DNA of 64,000 nucleotides from Closterium sp. Naga37s-1 (lineage: Eukaryota > Streptophyta > Zygnematophyceae > Desmidiales > Closteriaceae): positions 596,501 to 660,500 of the forward strand of contig CANJKZ010000084.1 in the NCBI GenBank assembly GCA_947471745.1, read 5' to 3'. Numbering within the stretch: position 1 is the first letter of the stretch; every line of letters starts with the position of its first letter. Made by a program: the position numbers and the translations under genes. Shown one piece after another: positions 36,901-51,900 of this stretch. The notes under the pieces were generated by a model, which saw only the letters and a list, made by a program, of their open reading frames with translations, made no database searches and was not told the origin of the DNA.

Positions 36901-39900
36901 GGTGGCAGGTGCATGGTGGCAGGTGCATGGTGGTCGGTGCATGGTGGCAGGTGCATGGTGGCAGGTGCATGGTGGCAGGTGCATGGTGGCAGGTGCATGG
37001 TGGCAGGTGCATGGTGGTAGGTGCATGGTGGTAGGAGCATGGTGGTAGGTGCATGGTGGAAGGTGCATGGTGGTAGGTGCATGGTGGTAGGTGCATGGTG
37101 GCAGGTGCATGGTGGCAGGTGCATGGTGGTAGGTGCATGGTGGAAGGTGCATGGTGGTAGGTGCATGGTGGTAGGAGCATGGTGGTAGGTGCATGGTGGA
37201 AGGTGCATGGTGGTAGGTGCATGGTGGTAGGTGCATGGTGGCAGGTGCATGGTGGCAGGTGCATGGTGGTAGGTGCATGGTGGTAGGTGCATGGTGGCAG
37301 GTGCATGGTGGCAGGTGCATGGTGGTAGGTGCATGGTGGTAGGTGCATGGTGGCAGGTGCATGGTGGCAGGTGCATGGTGGCAGGTGCATGGTGGTAGGT
37401 GCATGGTGGCAGGTGCATGGTGGCAGGTGCATGGTGGCAGGTGCATGGTGGCAGGTGCATGGTGGTAGGAGCATGGTGGTAGGTGCATGGTGGAAGGTGC
37501 ATGGTGGTAGGTGCATGGTGGTAGGTGCATGGTGGTAGGTGCATGGTGGCAGGTGCATGGTGGTAGGTGCATGATGGTAGGAGCATGGTGGTAGGTGCAT
37601 GGTGGAAGGTGCATGGTGGCAGGTGCATGGTGGTAGGTGCATGGTGGTAGGTGCATGGTGGCAGGTGCATGGTGGTAGGTGCATGATGGTAGGTGCATGG
37701 TGGCAGATGCATGGTGGCAGGTGCATGGTGGTAGGAGCATGGTGGTAGGTGCATGGTGGAAGGTGCATGGTGGTAGGTGCATGGTGGTAGGTGCATGGTG
37801 GTAGGTGCATGGTGGCAGGTGCATGGTGGCAGGTGCATGGTGGTAGGTGCATGGTGGTAGGTGCATGGTGGCAGGTGCATGGTGGCAGGTGCATGGTGGT
37901 AGGAGCATGGTGGTAGGTGCATGGTGGAAGGTGCATGGTGGTAGGTGCATGGTGGCAGGTGCATGGTGGTAGGTGCATGGTGGCAGGTGCATGGTGGTAG
38001 GTGCATGGTGGCAGGTGCATGGTGGCAGGTGCATGGTGGCAGGTGCATGGTGGCAGGTGCATGGTGGTAGGTGCATGGTGGCAGGTGCATGGTGGTAGGT
38101 GCATGGTGGCAGCTGCATGGTGGTAGGTGCATGGTGGTAGGTGCATGGTGGGTAGGTGCATGGTGGCAGGTGCATGGTGGCAGGTGCATGGTGGTAGGTG
38201 CATGGTGGTAGGTGCATGGTGGCAGGTGCATGGTGGTAGGTGCATGGTGGCAGGTGCATGGTGGCAGGTGCATGGTGGTCGGTGCATGGTGGCAGGTGCA
38301 TGGTGGTAGGTGCATGGTGGCAGATGCATGGTAGCAGGTGCATGGTGGTAGGTGCATGGTGGCAGGTGCATGGTGGTAGGTGCATGGTGGTAGGTGCATG
38401 GTGGTAGGTGCATGGTGGGTAGGTGCATGGTGGTAGGTGCATGGTGGCAGGTGCATGGTGGCAGGTGCATGGTGGCAGGTGCATGGTGGCAGGTGCATGG
38501 TGGCAGGTGCATGGTGGCAGGTGCATGGTGGTAGGTGCATGGTGGCAGGTGCATGGTGGTAGGTGCATGGTGGCAGATGCATGGTGGTAGGTGCATGGTG
38601 GTAGGTGCATGGTGGGTAGGTGCATGGTGGCAGGTGCATGGTGGCAGGTGCATGGTGGTAGGTGCATGGTGGTAGGTGCATGGTGGCAGGTGCATGGTGG
38701 TAGGTGCATGGTGGTAGGTGCATGGTGGCAGATGCATGGTAGCAGGTGCATGGTGGTAGGTGCATGGTGGCAGGTGCATGGTGGTAGGTGCATGGTGGTA
38801 GGTGCATGGTGGCAGGTGCATGGTGGCAGGTGCATGGTGGAAGGTGCATGGTGGCAGGTGCATGGTGGCAGGTGCATGGTGGTAGGTGCATGGTGGTAGG
38901 TGCATGGTGGCAGGTGCATGGTGGTAGGTGCATGGTGGTAGGTGCATGGTGGCAGATGCATGGTAGCAGGTGCATGGTGGTAGGTGCATGGTGGCAGGTG
39001 CATGGTGGTAGGTGCATGGTGGTAGGTGCATGGTGGCAGGTGCATGGTGGTAGGTGCATGGTGGTAGGTGCATGGTGGCAGGTGCATGGTGGCAGGTGCA
39101 TGGTGGTAGGTGCATGGTGGTAGGTGCATGGTGGTACGTGCATGGTGGCAGGTGCATGGTGGTAGGTGCATGGTGGTAGGTGCATGGTGGTAGGTGCATG
39201 GTGGCAGGTGCATGGTGGGTAGGTGCATGGTGGTAGGTGCATGGTGGCAGGTGCATGGTGGTACGTGCATGGTGGTAGGTGCATGGTGGCAGGTGCATGG
39301 TGGTACGTGCATGGTGGTAGGTGCATGGTGGTAGGTGCATGGTGGTAGGTGCATGGTGGTAGGTGCATGGTGGTAGGTGCATGGTGGTAGGTGCATGGTG
39401 GTAGGTGCATGGTGGCAGATGCATGGTAGCAGGTGCATGGTGGTAGGTGCATGGTGGCAGGTGCATGGTGGTAGGTGCATGGTGGTAGGTGCATGGTGGC
39501 AGGTGCATGGTGGCAGGTGCATGGTGGTAGGTGCATGGTGGCAGGTGCATGGTGGCAGGTGCATGGTGGCAGGTGCATGGTGGCAGGTGCATGGTGGTAG
39601 GTGCATGGTGGTAGGTGCATGGTGGTACGTGCATGGTGGCAGGTGCATGGTGGTAGGTGCATGGTGGTAGGTGCATGGTGGTAGGTGCATGGTGGCAGGT
39701 GCATGGTGGGTAGGTGCATGGTGGTAGGTGCATGGTGGTAGGTGCATGGTGGCAGGTGCATGGTGGTACGTGCATGGTGGTAGGTGCATGGTGGTAGGTG
39801 CATGGTGGTAGGTGCATGGTAGCAGTTGCATGGTGGCAGGTGCATGGTGGTAGGTGCATGGTGGCAGGTGCATGGTGGCAGGTGCATGGTGGTAGGTGCA

Positions 39901-42900
39901 TGGTGGTAGGTGCATGGTGGGTAGGTGCATGGTGGTAGGTGCATGGTGGTACGTGCATGGTGGCAGGTGCATGGTGGTAGGTGCATGGTGGTAGGTGCAT
40001 GGTGGCAGGTGCATGGTGGCAGGTGCATGGTGGTAGGTGCATGGTGGCAGGTGCATGGTGGTAGGTGCATGGTGGCAGGTGCATGGTGGCAGGTGCATGG
40101 TGGTAGGTGCATGGTGGGTAGGTGCATGGTGGTAGGTGCATGGTGGTACGTGCATGGTGGCAGGTGCATGGTGGTAGGTGCATGGTGGTAGGTGCATGGT
40201 GGCAGGTGCATGGTAGCAGTTGCATGGTGGCAGGTGCATGGTGGTAGGTGCATGGTGGCAGGTGCATGGTGGCAGGTGCATGGTGGTAGGTGCATGGTGG
40301 TAGGTGCATGGTGGGTAGGTGCATGGTGGTAGGTGCATGGTGGTACGTGCATGGTGGCAGGTGCATGGTGGCAGGTGCATGGTGGTAGGTGCATGGTGGC
40401 AGGTGCATGGTGGTAGGTGCATGGTGGCAGATGCATGGTGGTAGGTGCATGGTGGTAGGTGCATGGTGGGTAGGTGCATGGTGGCAGGTGCATGGTGGCA
40501 GGTGCATGGTGGCAGGTGCATGGTGGCAGGTGCATGGTGGTAGGTGCATGGTGGTAGGTGCATGATGGTAGGTGCATGGTGGTAGGTGCATGGTGGCAGG
40601 TGCATGGTGGTAGGTGCATGGTGGCAGGTGCATGGTGGTAGGTGCATGGTGGTAGGTGCATGGTGGGTAGGTGCATGGTGGTAGGTGCATGGTGGCAGGT
40701 GCATGGTGGCAGGTGCATGGTGGCAGGTGCATGGTGGTAGGTGCATGGTGGCAGATGCATGGTGGTAGGTGCATGGTGGTAGGTGCATGGTGGGTAGGTG
40801 CATGGTGGCAGGTGCATGGTGGCAGGTGCATGGTGGCAGGTGCATGGTGGCAGGTGCATGGTGGTAGGTGCATGGTGGTAGGTGCATGATGGTAGGTGCA
40901 TGGTGGTAGGTGCATGGTGGCAGGTGCATGGTGGTAGGTGCATGGTGGCAGGTGCATGGTGGTAGGTGCATGGTGGTAGGTGCATGGTGGCAGATGCATG
41001 GTGGTAGGTGCATGGTGGCAGGCAGGTGCATGGTGGTAGGTGCATGGTGGTAGGTGCATGGTGGCATGTGCATGGTGGTAGGTGCATGGTGGCAGGTGCA
41101 TGGTGGTAGGTGCATGGTGGTAGGTGCATGATGGTAGGTGCATGGTGGCAGGTGCATGGTGGCAGGTGCATGGTGGCAGGTGCATGGTGGCAGGTGCATG
41201 GTGCCAGGTGCATGGTGCCAGGTGCATGGTGGTAGGTGCATGGTGGTAGGTGCATGGTGGTAGGTGCATGGTGGTAGGTGCATGGTGGAAGGTGCATGGT
41301 GGCAGGTGCATGGTGGCAGGTGCATGGTGGCAGGTGCATGGTGCCAGGTGCATGGTGGTAGGTGCATGGTGGTAGGTGCATGGTGGTAGGTGCATGGTGG
41401 CAGGTGCATGGTGGCAGGTGCATGGTGGTCGGTGCATGGTGGCAGGTGCATGGTGGTAGGTGCATGGTGGTAGGTGCATGGTGGCAGGTGCATGGTGGTA
41501 GGTGCATGGTGGCAGGTGCATGGTGGCAGGTGCATGGTGCCAGGTGCATGGTGGTAGGTGCATGGTGGTAGGTGCATGGTGGTAGGTGCATGGTGGCAGG
41601 TGCATGGTGGCAGGTGCATGGTGGTCGGTGCATGGTGGCAGGTGCATGGTGGTAGGTGCATGGTGGTAGGTGCATGGTGGCAGGTGCATGGTGGCAGGTG
41701 CATGGTGGTAGGAGCATGGTGGTAGGTGCATGGTGGAAGGTGCATGGTGGTAGGTGCATGGTGGTAGGTGCATGATGGTAGGTGCATGGTGGTAGGTGCA
41801 TGGTGGTAGGTGCATGATGGTAGGTGCATGGTGGTAGGTGCATGGTGGTAGGTGCATGGTGGAAGGTGCATGGTGGTAGGTGCATGGTGGTAGGTGCATG
41901 GTGGCAGGTGCATGGTGGTAGGTGCATGGTGGTAGGTGCATGGTGGTAGGTGCATGATGGTAGGTGCATGGTGGCAGGTGCATGGTGGCAGGTGCATGGT
42001 GGTAGGAGCATGGTGGTAGGTGCATGGTGGAAGGTGCATGGTGGTAGGTGCATGGTGGTAGGTGCATGATGGTAGGTGCATGGTGGTAGGTGCATGGTGG
42101 TAGGTGCATGATGGTAGGTGCATGGTGGTAGGTGCATGGTGGTAGGTGCATGGTGGAAGGTGCATGGTGGTAGGTGCATGGTGGTAGGTGCATGGTGGCA
42201 GGTGCATGGTGGTAGGTGCATGGTGGCAGGTGCATGGTGGTAGGTGCATGGTGGCAGGTGCATGGTGGTAGGTGCATGGTGGTAGGAGCATGGTGGTAGG
42301 TGCATGGTGGAAGGAGCATGGTGGTAGGTGCATGGTGGTAGGTGCATGATGGTAGGTGCATGGTGGTAGGTGCATGGTGGTAGGTGCATGATGGTAGGTG
42401 CATGGTGGTAGGTGCATGGTGGTAGGTGCATGGTGGAAGGTGCATGGTGGTAGGTGCATGGTGGTAGGTGCATGGTGGCAGGTGCATGGTGGTAGGTGCA
42501 TGGTGGTAGGTGCATGGTGGTAGGTGCATGATGGTAGGTGCATGGTGGCAGGTGCATGGTGGCAGGTGCATGGTGGCAGGTGCATGGTGCCAGGTGCATG
42601 GTGGTAGGTGCATGGTGGTAGGTGCATGGTGGCAGGTGCATGGTGGTAGGTGCATGATGGTAGGTGCATGGTGGCAGATGCATGGTGGTAGGTGCATGGT
42701 GGCAGGTGCATGGTGGCAGGTGCATGGTGCCAGGTGCATGGTGGTAGGTGCATGGTGGTAGGTGCATGGTGGTAGGTGCATGGTGGTAGGTGCATGGTGG
42801 TCGGTGCATGGTGGCAGGTGCATGGTGCCAGGTGCATGGTGGTAGGTACATGGTGGCAGGTGCATGGTGCCAGGTGCATGGTGGTCGGTGCATGGTGGCA

Positions 42901-45900
42901 GGTGCATGGTGGTAGGTGCATGGTGGTAGGTGCATGGTGGTAGGTGCATGGTGGTCGGTGCATGGTGGTAGGTGCATGATGGTAGGTGCATGGTGGTAGG
43001 TGCATGGTGGTCGGTGCATGGTGGTAGGTGCATGGTGGTAGGTGCATGGTGGTAGGTGCATGGTGGCAGGTGCATGGTGGTCGGTGCATGGTGGCAGGTG
43101 CATGGTGGTAGGTGCATGGTGGTAGGTGCATGGTGGTAGGTGCATGGTGGTCGGTGCATGGTGGTAGGTGCATGATGGTAGGTGCATGGTGGTAGGTGCA
43201 TGGTGGTAGGTGCATGGTGGTAGGTGCATGGTGGCAGGTGCATGGTGCCAGGTGCATGGTGGTAGGTGCATGGTGGTAGGTGCATGGTGGCAGGTGCATG
43301 GTGCCAGGTGCATGGTGGTAGGTACATGGTGGTAGGTGCATGGTGGCAGGTGCATGGTGGCAGGTGCATGGTGGTAGGTGCATGGTGGTAGGTGCATGGT
43401 GGTACGTGCATGGTGGTAGGTGCATGGTGGTAGGTGCATGGTGGTAGGTGCATGGTGGCAGGTGCATGGTGATAGGTGCATGGTGGTAGGTGCATGGTGG
43501 CAGGTGCATGGTGGAAGGTGCATGGTGGTTGGTGCATGGTGCCAGGTGCATGGTGGTAGGTGCATGGTGGTAGGTGCATGGTGGAAGGTGCATGGTGGCA
43601 GGTGCATGGTGGAAGGTGCATGGTGGCAGGTGCATGGTGGCAGGTGCATGGTGGTAGGTGCATGGTGGCAGGTGCATGGTGGCAGGTGCATGGTGGCAGG
43701 TGCATGGTGGTAGGTGCATGGTGGCAGGTGCATAGTGGTAGGTGCATGGTGGCAGGTGCATGGTGGAAGGTGCATGGTGGCAGGTGCATGGTGGTAGGTG
43801 CATGATGGCAGGTGCATGGTGGCAGGTGCATGGTGGCAGGTGCATGGTGGAAGGTGCATGGTGGTAGGTGCATGGTGGTAGGTGCATGGTGGTAGGTGCA
43901 TGGTGGTAGGTGCATGGTGGAAGGTGCATGGTGGCAGGTGCATGGTGGCAGGTGCATGGTGGAAGGTGCATGGTGGTAGGTGCATGGTGGAAGGTGCATG
44001 GTGGTAGGTGCATGGTGGTAGGTGCATGGTGGCAGGTGCATGGTGGTCGGTGCATGGTGGCAGGTGCATGGTGGTAGGTGCATGGTGGTAGGTGCATGGT
44101 GGTAGGTGCATGGTGGCAGGTGCATGGTGGTAGGTGCATGGTGGCAGGTGCATGGTGGCAGGTGCATGGTGGTAGGTGCATGGTGGCAGGTGCATGGTGG
44201 CAGGTGCATGGTGGTAGGTGCATGGTGGCAGGTGCATGGTGGTAGGTGCATGGTGGTAGGTGCATGGTGGCAGGTGCACGGTGGCAGGTGCATGGTGGCA
44301 GGTGCATGGTGGTAGGTGCATGGTGGTAGGTGCATAGTGGTAGGTGCATGGTGGCAGGTGCATGGTGATAGGTGCATGGTGGGTGCATGGTGGTAGGTGC
44401 ATGGTGGCAGGTGCATGGCAGGTGCATGGTGGTAGGTGCATGGTGGTAGGTGCATGGTGGCAGGTGCATGGTGGCAGGTGCATGGTGGCAGGTGCATGGT
44501 GGCAGGTGCATGGTGGCAGGTGCATGGTGGTAGGTGCATGGTGGTAGGTGCATGGTGGTAGGTGCATGGTGGTAGGTGCATGATGGCAGGTGCATGGTGG
44601 TAGGTGCATGGTGGTAGGTGCATGGTGGCAGGTGCATGGTGGCAGGTGCATGGTGATAGGTGCATGGTGGCAGGTGCATGGTGGCAGGTGCATGGTGGTA
44701 GGTGCATGGTGGTAGGTGCATGGTGGCAGATGCATGGTAGCAGGTGCATGGTGGTAGGTGCATGGTGGTAGGTACATGGTGGTAGGTGCATGGTGGCAGG
44801 TGCATGGTGGCAGGTGCATGGTGGTAGGTGCATGGTGGTAGGTGCATGGTGGTAGGTGCATAGTGGTAGGTGCATGGTGGCAGGTGCATGGTGATAGGTG
44901 CATGGTGGTAGGTGCATGGTGGTAGGTGCATGGTGGTAGGTGCATGGTGGCAGATGCATGGTAGCAGGTGCATGGTGGTAGGTGCATGGTGGTAGGTGCA
45001 TGGTGGCAGGTGCATGGTGGCAGGTGCATGGTGGAAGGTGCATGGTGGCAGGTGCATGGTGGCAGGTGCATGGTGGCAGGTGCATGGTGGGAGGTGCATG
45101 ATGGCAGGTGCATGGTGGCAGGTGCATGGTGGTAGGTGCATGGTGGTAGGTGCATGGTGGTAGGTGCATGGTGGCAGGTGCATGGTGGCAGGTGCATGGT
45201 GGTAGGTGCATGGTGGCAGATGCATGGTGGCAGGTGCATGGTGGCAGGTGCATGGTGGCAGGTGCATGGTGGTAGGTGCATGGTGGCAGGTGCATGGTGG
45301 TAGGTGCATGGTGGTAGGTGCATGATGGTAGGTGCATGGTGGCAGGTGCATGGTGGCAGGTGCATGGTGGTAGGTGCATGATGGTAGGTGCATGGTGGCA
45401 GGTGCATGGTGGCAGGTGCATGGTGGTAGGTGCATGGTGGTAGGTGCATGGTGGTAGGTGCATGGTGGCAGGTGCATGGTGGCAGGTGCATGGTGGTAGG
45501 TGCATGGTGGTAGGTGCATGGTGGCAGGTGCATGGTGGCAGGTGCATGGTGGTAGGTGCATGGTGGTAGGTGCATGGTGGTAGGTGCATGGTGGTAGGTG
45601 CATGGTGGTAGGTGCATGGTGGTAGGTGCATGGTGGCAGGTGCATGGTGGCAGGTGCATGGTGGTAGGTGCATGATGGTAGGTGCATGGTGGCAGGTGCA
45701 TGGTGGCAGGTGCATGGTGGTAGGTGCATGGTGGTAGGTGCATGGTGGTAGGTGCATGGTGGCAGGTGCATGGTGGCAGGTGCATGGTGGTAGGTGCATG
45801 GTGGTAGGTGCATGGTGGTAGGTGCATGGTGGTAGGTGCATGGTGGCAGGTGCATGGTGGTAGGTGCATGGTGGTAGGTGCATGGTGGTAGGTGCATGGT

Positions 45901-48900
45901 GGCAGGTGCATGGTGGTAGGTGCATGATGGTAGGTGCATGGTGGCAGGTGCATGGTGGCAGGTGCATGGTGGTAGGTGCATGGTGGTAGGTGCATGGTGA
46001 TAGGTGCATGGTGGTAGGTGCATGGTGGTAGGTGCATGGTGGTAGGTGCATGGTGGCAGGTGCATGGTGGCAGGTGCATGGTGGTAGGTGCATGATGGTA
46101 GGTGCATGGTGGCAGGTGCATGGTGGCAGGTGCATGGTGGTAGGTGCATGGTGGTAGGTGCATGGTGGTAGGTGCATGGTGGCAGGTGCATGGTGGCAGG
46201 TGCATGGTGGCAGGTGCATGGTGGCAGGTGCATGGTGGTAGGTGCATGGTGGCAGGTGCATGGTGGCAGGTGCATGGTGGTTGGTGCATGGTGGTAGGTG
46301 CATGGTGGTAGGTGCATGGTGGTAGGTGCATGGTGGCAGGTGCATGGTGGCAGGTGCATGGTGGTAGGTGCATGGTGGCAGGTGCATGGTGGCAGGTGCA
46401 TGATGGTAGGTGCATGGTGGTAGGTGCATAGTGGTAGGTGCATGGTGATAGGTGCATGGTGGTAGGTGCATGGTGGTAGGTGCATGATGGTAGGTGCATG
46501 GTGGCAGGTGCATGGTGGCAGGTGCATGGTGGTAGGTGCATGGTGGTAGGTGCATGGTGGTAGGTGCATGGTGGCAGGTGCATGGTGGCAGGTGCATGGT
46601 GGTAGGTGCATGGTGGCAGATGCATGGTGGCAGGTGCATGGTGGCAGGTGCATGGTGGTAGGTGCATGGTGGTAGGTGCATGGTGGTAGGTGCATGGTGG
46701 CAGGTGCATGGTGCCAGGTGCATGGTGGTAGGTGCATGGTGGTAGGTGCATGGTGGTAGGTGCATGATGGTAGGTGCATGGTGGCAGATGCATGGTGGCA
46801 GGTGCATGGTGGCAGGTGCATGGTGGCAGGTGCATGGTGGTAGGTGCATGGTGGCAGGTGCATGGTGGCAGGTGCATGGTGGTAGGTGCATGGTGGTAGG
46901 TGCATGGTGGTAGGTGCATGGTGGTAGGTGCATGGTGGCAGGTGCATGGTGGTAGGTGCATGGTGGTAGGTGCATGGTGGCAGGTGCATGGTGGCAGGTG
47001 CATGGTGGTAGGTGCATGGTGGTAGGTGCATGATGGTAGGTGCATGGTGGCAGGTGCATGGTGGCAGGTGCATGGTGGCAGGTGCATGGTGGAAGGTGCA
47101 TGGTGGCAGGTGCATGGTGGCAGGTGCATGGTGGCAGGTGCATGGTGGTAGGTGCATGGTGGCAGGTGCATGGTGGTAGGTGCATGGTGGCAGATGCATG
47201 GTGGCAGGTGCATGGTGGCAGGTGCATGGTGGCAGGTGCATGGTGGCAGGTGCATGGTGGCAGGTGCATGGTGGTAGGTGCATGGTGGTAGGTGCATGGT
47301 GGTAGGTGCATGATGGTAGGTGCATGGTGGCAGATGCATGGTGGCAGGTACATGGTGGTAGGTGCATGGTGGCAGGTGCATGGTGGTAGGTGCATGGTGG
47401 CAGGTGCATGGTGGCAGGTGCATGGTGGCAGGTGCATGGTGGCAGGTGCATGGTGGTAGGTGCATGGTGGCAGGTGCATGGTGGCAGGTGCATGGTGGCA
47501 GGTGCATAGTGGCAGGTGCATGGTGGTAGGTGCATGGTGGCAGATGCATGGTGGCAGGTGCATGGTGGCAGGTGCATGGTGGCAGGTGCATGGTGGTAGG
47601 TGCATGGTGGTAGGTGCATAGTGGTAGGTGCATGGTGGCAGGTGCATGGTGATAGGTGCATGGTGGTAGGTGCATGGTGGTAGGTGCATGGTGGTAGGTG
47701 CATGGTGGCAGATGCATGGTGGAAGGTGCATGGTGGTAGGTGCATGGTGGCAGGTGCATGGTGGAAGGTGCATGGTGGCAGGTGCATGGTGGTAGGTGCA
47801 TGGTGGCAGGTGCATGGTGGCAGGTGCATGGTGGTAGGTGCATGGTGGTAGGTGCATGGTGGTAGGTGCATGATGGTAGGTGCATGGTGGCAGATGCATG
47901 GTGGCAGGTACATGGTGGTAGGTGCATGGTGGCAGGTGCATGGTGGTAGGTGCATGGTGGAAGGTGCATGGTGGCAGGTGCATAGTGGTAGGTGCATGGT
48001 GGCAGGTGCATGGTGGTAGGTGCATGGTGGTAGGTGCATGGTGGTAGGTGCATAGTGGTAGGTGCATGGTGGCAGGTGCATGGTGGAAGGTGCATGGTGG
48101 AAGGTGCATGGTGGCAGGTGCATGGTGGTAGGTGCATGGTGGTAGGTGCATGATGGTAGGTGCATGGTGGCAGATGCATGGTGGCAGGTACATGGTGGTA
48201 GGTGCATGGTGGCAGGTGCATGGTGGCAGGTGCATGGTGGCAGGTGCATGGTGGTAGGTGCATGGTGGTAGGTGCATGGTGGTAGGTGCATGATGGTAGG
48301 TGCATGGTGGCAGATGCATGGTGGCAGGTACATGGTGGTAGGTGCATGGTGGCAGGTGCATGGTGGCAGGTGCATGGTGGTAGGTGCATAGTGGTAGGTG
48401 CATGGTGGCAGGTGCATGGTGGAAGGTGCATGGTGGAAGGTGCATGGTGGCAGGTGCATGGTGGTAGGTGCATGGTGGCAGGTGCATGGTGGCAGGTGCA
48501 TGGTGGTAGGTGCATGGTGGCAGATGCATGGTGGCAGGTGCATGGTGGCAGGTGCATGGTGGTAGGTGCATGGTGGCAGGTGCATGGTGGCAGGTGCATG
48601 GTGGTAGGTGCATGGTGGATGGCAGGTGCATGGTGGCAGGTGCATGGTGGTAGGTGCATGGTGGTAGGTGCATGGTGGTAGGTGCATGATGGTAGGTGCA
48701 TGGTGGTAGGTGCATGGTGGCAGGTGCATGGTGGTAGGTGCATGGTGGCAGGTGCATGGTGGTAGGTGCATGGTGGTAGGTGCATGGTGGCAGATGCATG
48801 GTGGCAGGTGCATGGTGGCAGGTGCATGGTGGTAGGTGCATGGTGGCAGGTGCATGGTGGCAGGTGCATGGTGGTAGGTGCATGGTGGATGGCAGGTGCA

Positions 48901-51900
48901 TGGTGGCAGGTGCATGGTGGTAGGTGCATGGTGGTAGGTGCATGGTGGTAGGTGCATGATGGTAGGTGCATGGTGGTAGGTGCATGGTGGCAGGTGCATG
49001 GTGGCAGGTGCATGGTGGTAGGTGCATGGTGGTAGGTGCATGGTGGCATGTGCATGGTGGTAGGTGCATGGTGGCAGGTGCATGGTGGTAGGTGCATGGT
49101 GGTAGGTGCATGGTGGCAGGTGCATGGTGGTAGGTGCATGGTGGCAGGTGCATGGTGGTAGGTGCATGGTGGTAGGTGCATGGTGGTAGGTGCATGGTGG
49201 TAGGTGCATGGTGGGTAGGTGCATGGTGGTAGGTGCATGGTGGCAGGTGCATGGTGGCAGGTGCATGGTGGTAGGTGCATGGTGGTAGGTGCATGGTGGG
49301 TAGGTGCATGGTGGTAGGTGCATGGTGGCAGGTGCATGGTGGTAGGTGCATGGTGGCAGGTGCATGGTGGTAGGTGCATGGTGGTAGGTGCATGGTGGTA
49401 GGTGCATGGTGGGTAGGTGCATGGTGGTAGGTGCATGGTGGCAGGTGCATGGTGGTAGGTGCATGGTGGCAGGTGCATGGTGGTAGGTGCATGGTGGTAG
49501 GTGCATGGTGGCAGGTGCATGGTGGTAGGTGCATGGTGGTAGGTGCATGGTGGCAGGTGCATGGTGGTAGGTGCATGGTGGCAGGTGCATGGTGGTAGGT
49601 GCATGGTGGTAGGTGCATGGTGGCAGATGCATGGTGGTAGGTGCATGGTGGCAGGCAGGTGCATGGTGGTAGGTGCATGGTGGTAGGTGCATGGTGGCAG
49701 GTGCATGGTGGTAGGTGCATGGTGGTAGGTGCATGGTGGTAGGTGCATGGTGGCAGGTGCATGGTGGTAGGTGCATGGTGGCAGGTGCATGGTGGTAGGT
49801 GCATGGTGGTAGGTGCATGGTGGTAGGTGCATGGTGGGTAGGTGCATGGTGGTAGGTGCATGGTGGCAGGTGCATGGTGGTAGGTGCATGGTGGCAGGTG
49901 CATGGTGGTAGGTGCATGGTGGTAGGTGCATGGTGGCAGGTGCATGGTGGCAGGTGCATGGTGGTAGGTGCATGGTGGCAGGTGCATGGTGGTAGGTGCA
50001 TGGTGGTAGGTGCATGGTGGCAGATGCATGGTGGTAGGTGCATGGTGGCAGATGCATGGTGGTAGGTGCATGGTGGCATGTGCATGGTGGTAGGTGCATG
50101 GTGGCAGGTGCATGGTGGTAGGTGCATGGTGGTAGGTGCATGGTGGCAGGTGCATGGTGGTAGGTGCATGGTGGCAGGTGCATGGTGGTAGGTGCATGGT
50201 GGTAGGTGCATGGTGGTAGGTGCATGGTGGTAGGTGCATGGTGGTAGGTGCATGGTGGTAGGTGCATGGTGGTAGGTGCATGGTGGTAGGTGCATGGTGG
50301 TAGGTGCATGGTGGCAGGTGCATGGTGGTAGGTGCATGGTGGCAGGTGCATGGTGGTAGGTGCATGGTGGCAGGTGCATGGTGGTAGGTGCATGGTGGCA
50401 GGTGCATGGTGGTAGGTGCATGGTGGCAGATGCATGGTGGTAGGTGCATGGTGGCATGTGCATGGTGGTAGGTGCATGGTGGCAGGTGCATGGTGGTAGG
50501 TGCATGGTGGTAGGTGCATGGTGGCAGGTGCATGGTGGCAGGTGCATGGTGGTAGGTGCATGGTGGTAGGTGCATGGTGGCAGGTGCATGGTGGCAGGTG
50601 CATGGTGGCAGGTGCATGGTGGCAGGTGCATGGTGGCAGATGCATGGTGGTAGGTGCATGGTGGCAGGCAGGTGCATGGTGGTAGGTGCATGGTGGTAGG
50701 TGCATGGTGGTAGGTGCATGGTGGTAGGTGCATGGTGGCAGGTGCATGGTGGTAGGTGCATGGTGGTAGGTGCATGGTGGCAGATGCATGGTGGTAGGTG
50801 CATGGTGGTAGGTGCATGGTGGTAGGTGCATGGTGGCAGGTGCATGGTGGTAGGTGCATGGTGGCAGGTGCATGGTGGTAGGTGCATGGTGGTAGGTGCA
50901 TGGTGGTAGGTGCATGGTGGGTAGGTGCATGGTGGTAGGTGCATGGTGGCAGGTGCATGGTGGTAGGTGCATGGTGGCAGGTGCATGGTGGTAGGTGCAT
51001 GGTGGTAGGTGCATGGTGGCAGGTGCATGGTGGCAGGTGCATGGTGGTAGGTGCATGGTGGCAGGTGCATGGTGGTAGGTGCATGGTGGTAGGTGCATGG
51101 TGGCAGATGCATGGTGGTAGGTGCATGGTGGCAGGTGCATGGTGGTAGGTGCATGGTGGCAGGTGCATGGTGGTAGGTGCATGGTGGCAGGCAGGTGCAT
51201 GGTGGTAGGTGCATGGTGGTAGGTGCATGGTGGTAGGTGCATGGTGGCAGGTGCATGGTGGTAGGTGCATGGTGGCAGGTGCATGGTGGTAGGTGCATGG
51301 TGGCAGGTGCATGGTGGTAGGTGCATGGTGGCAGGTGCATGGTGGTAGGTGCATGGTGGCAGATGCATGGTGGTAGGTGCATGGTGGCATGTGCATGGTG
51401 GTAGGTGCATGGTGGCAGGCAGGTGCATGGTGGTAGGTGCATGGTGGTAGGTGCATGGTGGCAGGTGCATGGTGGTAGGTGCATGGTGGCAGGTGCATGG
51501 TGGTAGGTGCATGGTGGTAGGTGCATGGTGGTAGGTGCATGGTGGTAGGTGCATGGTGGGTAGGTGCATGGTGGTAGGTGCATGGTGGCAGATGCATGGT
51601 GGTAGGTGCATGGTGGCAGGCAGGTGCATGGTGGCAGGTGCATGGTGGTAGGTGCATGGTGGCAGGTGCATGGTGGTAGGTGCATGGTGGCAGGTGCATG
51701 GTGGTAGGTGCATGGTGGTAGGTGCATGGTGGTAGGTGCATGGTGGTAGGTGCATGGTGGGTAGGTGCATGGTGGTAGGTGCATGGTGGCAGGTGCATGG
51801 TGGTAGGTGCATGGTGGTAGGTGCATGGTGGCAGGTGCATGGTGGCAGGTGCATGGTGGTAGGTGCATGGTGGTAGGTGCATGGTGGCAGGTGCATGGTG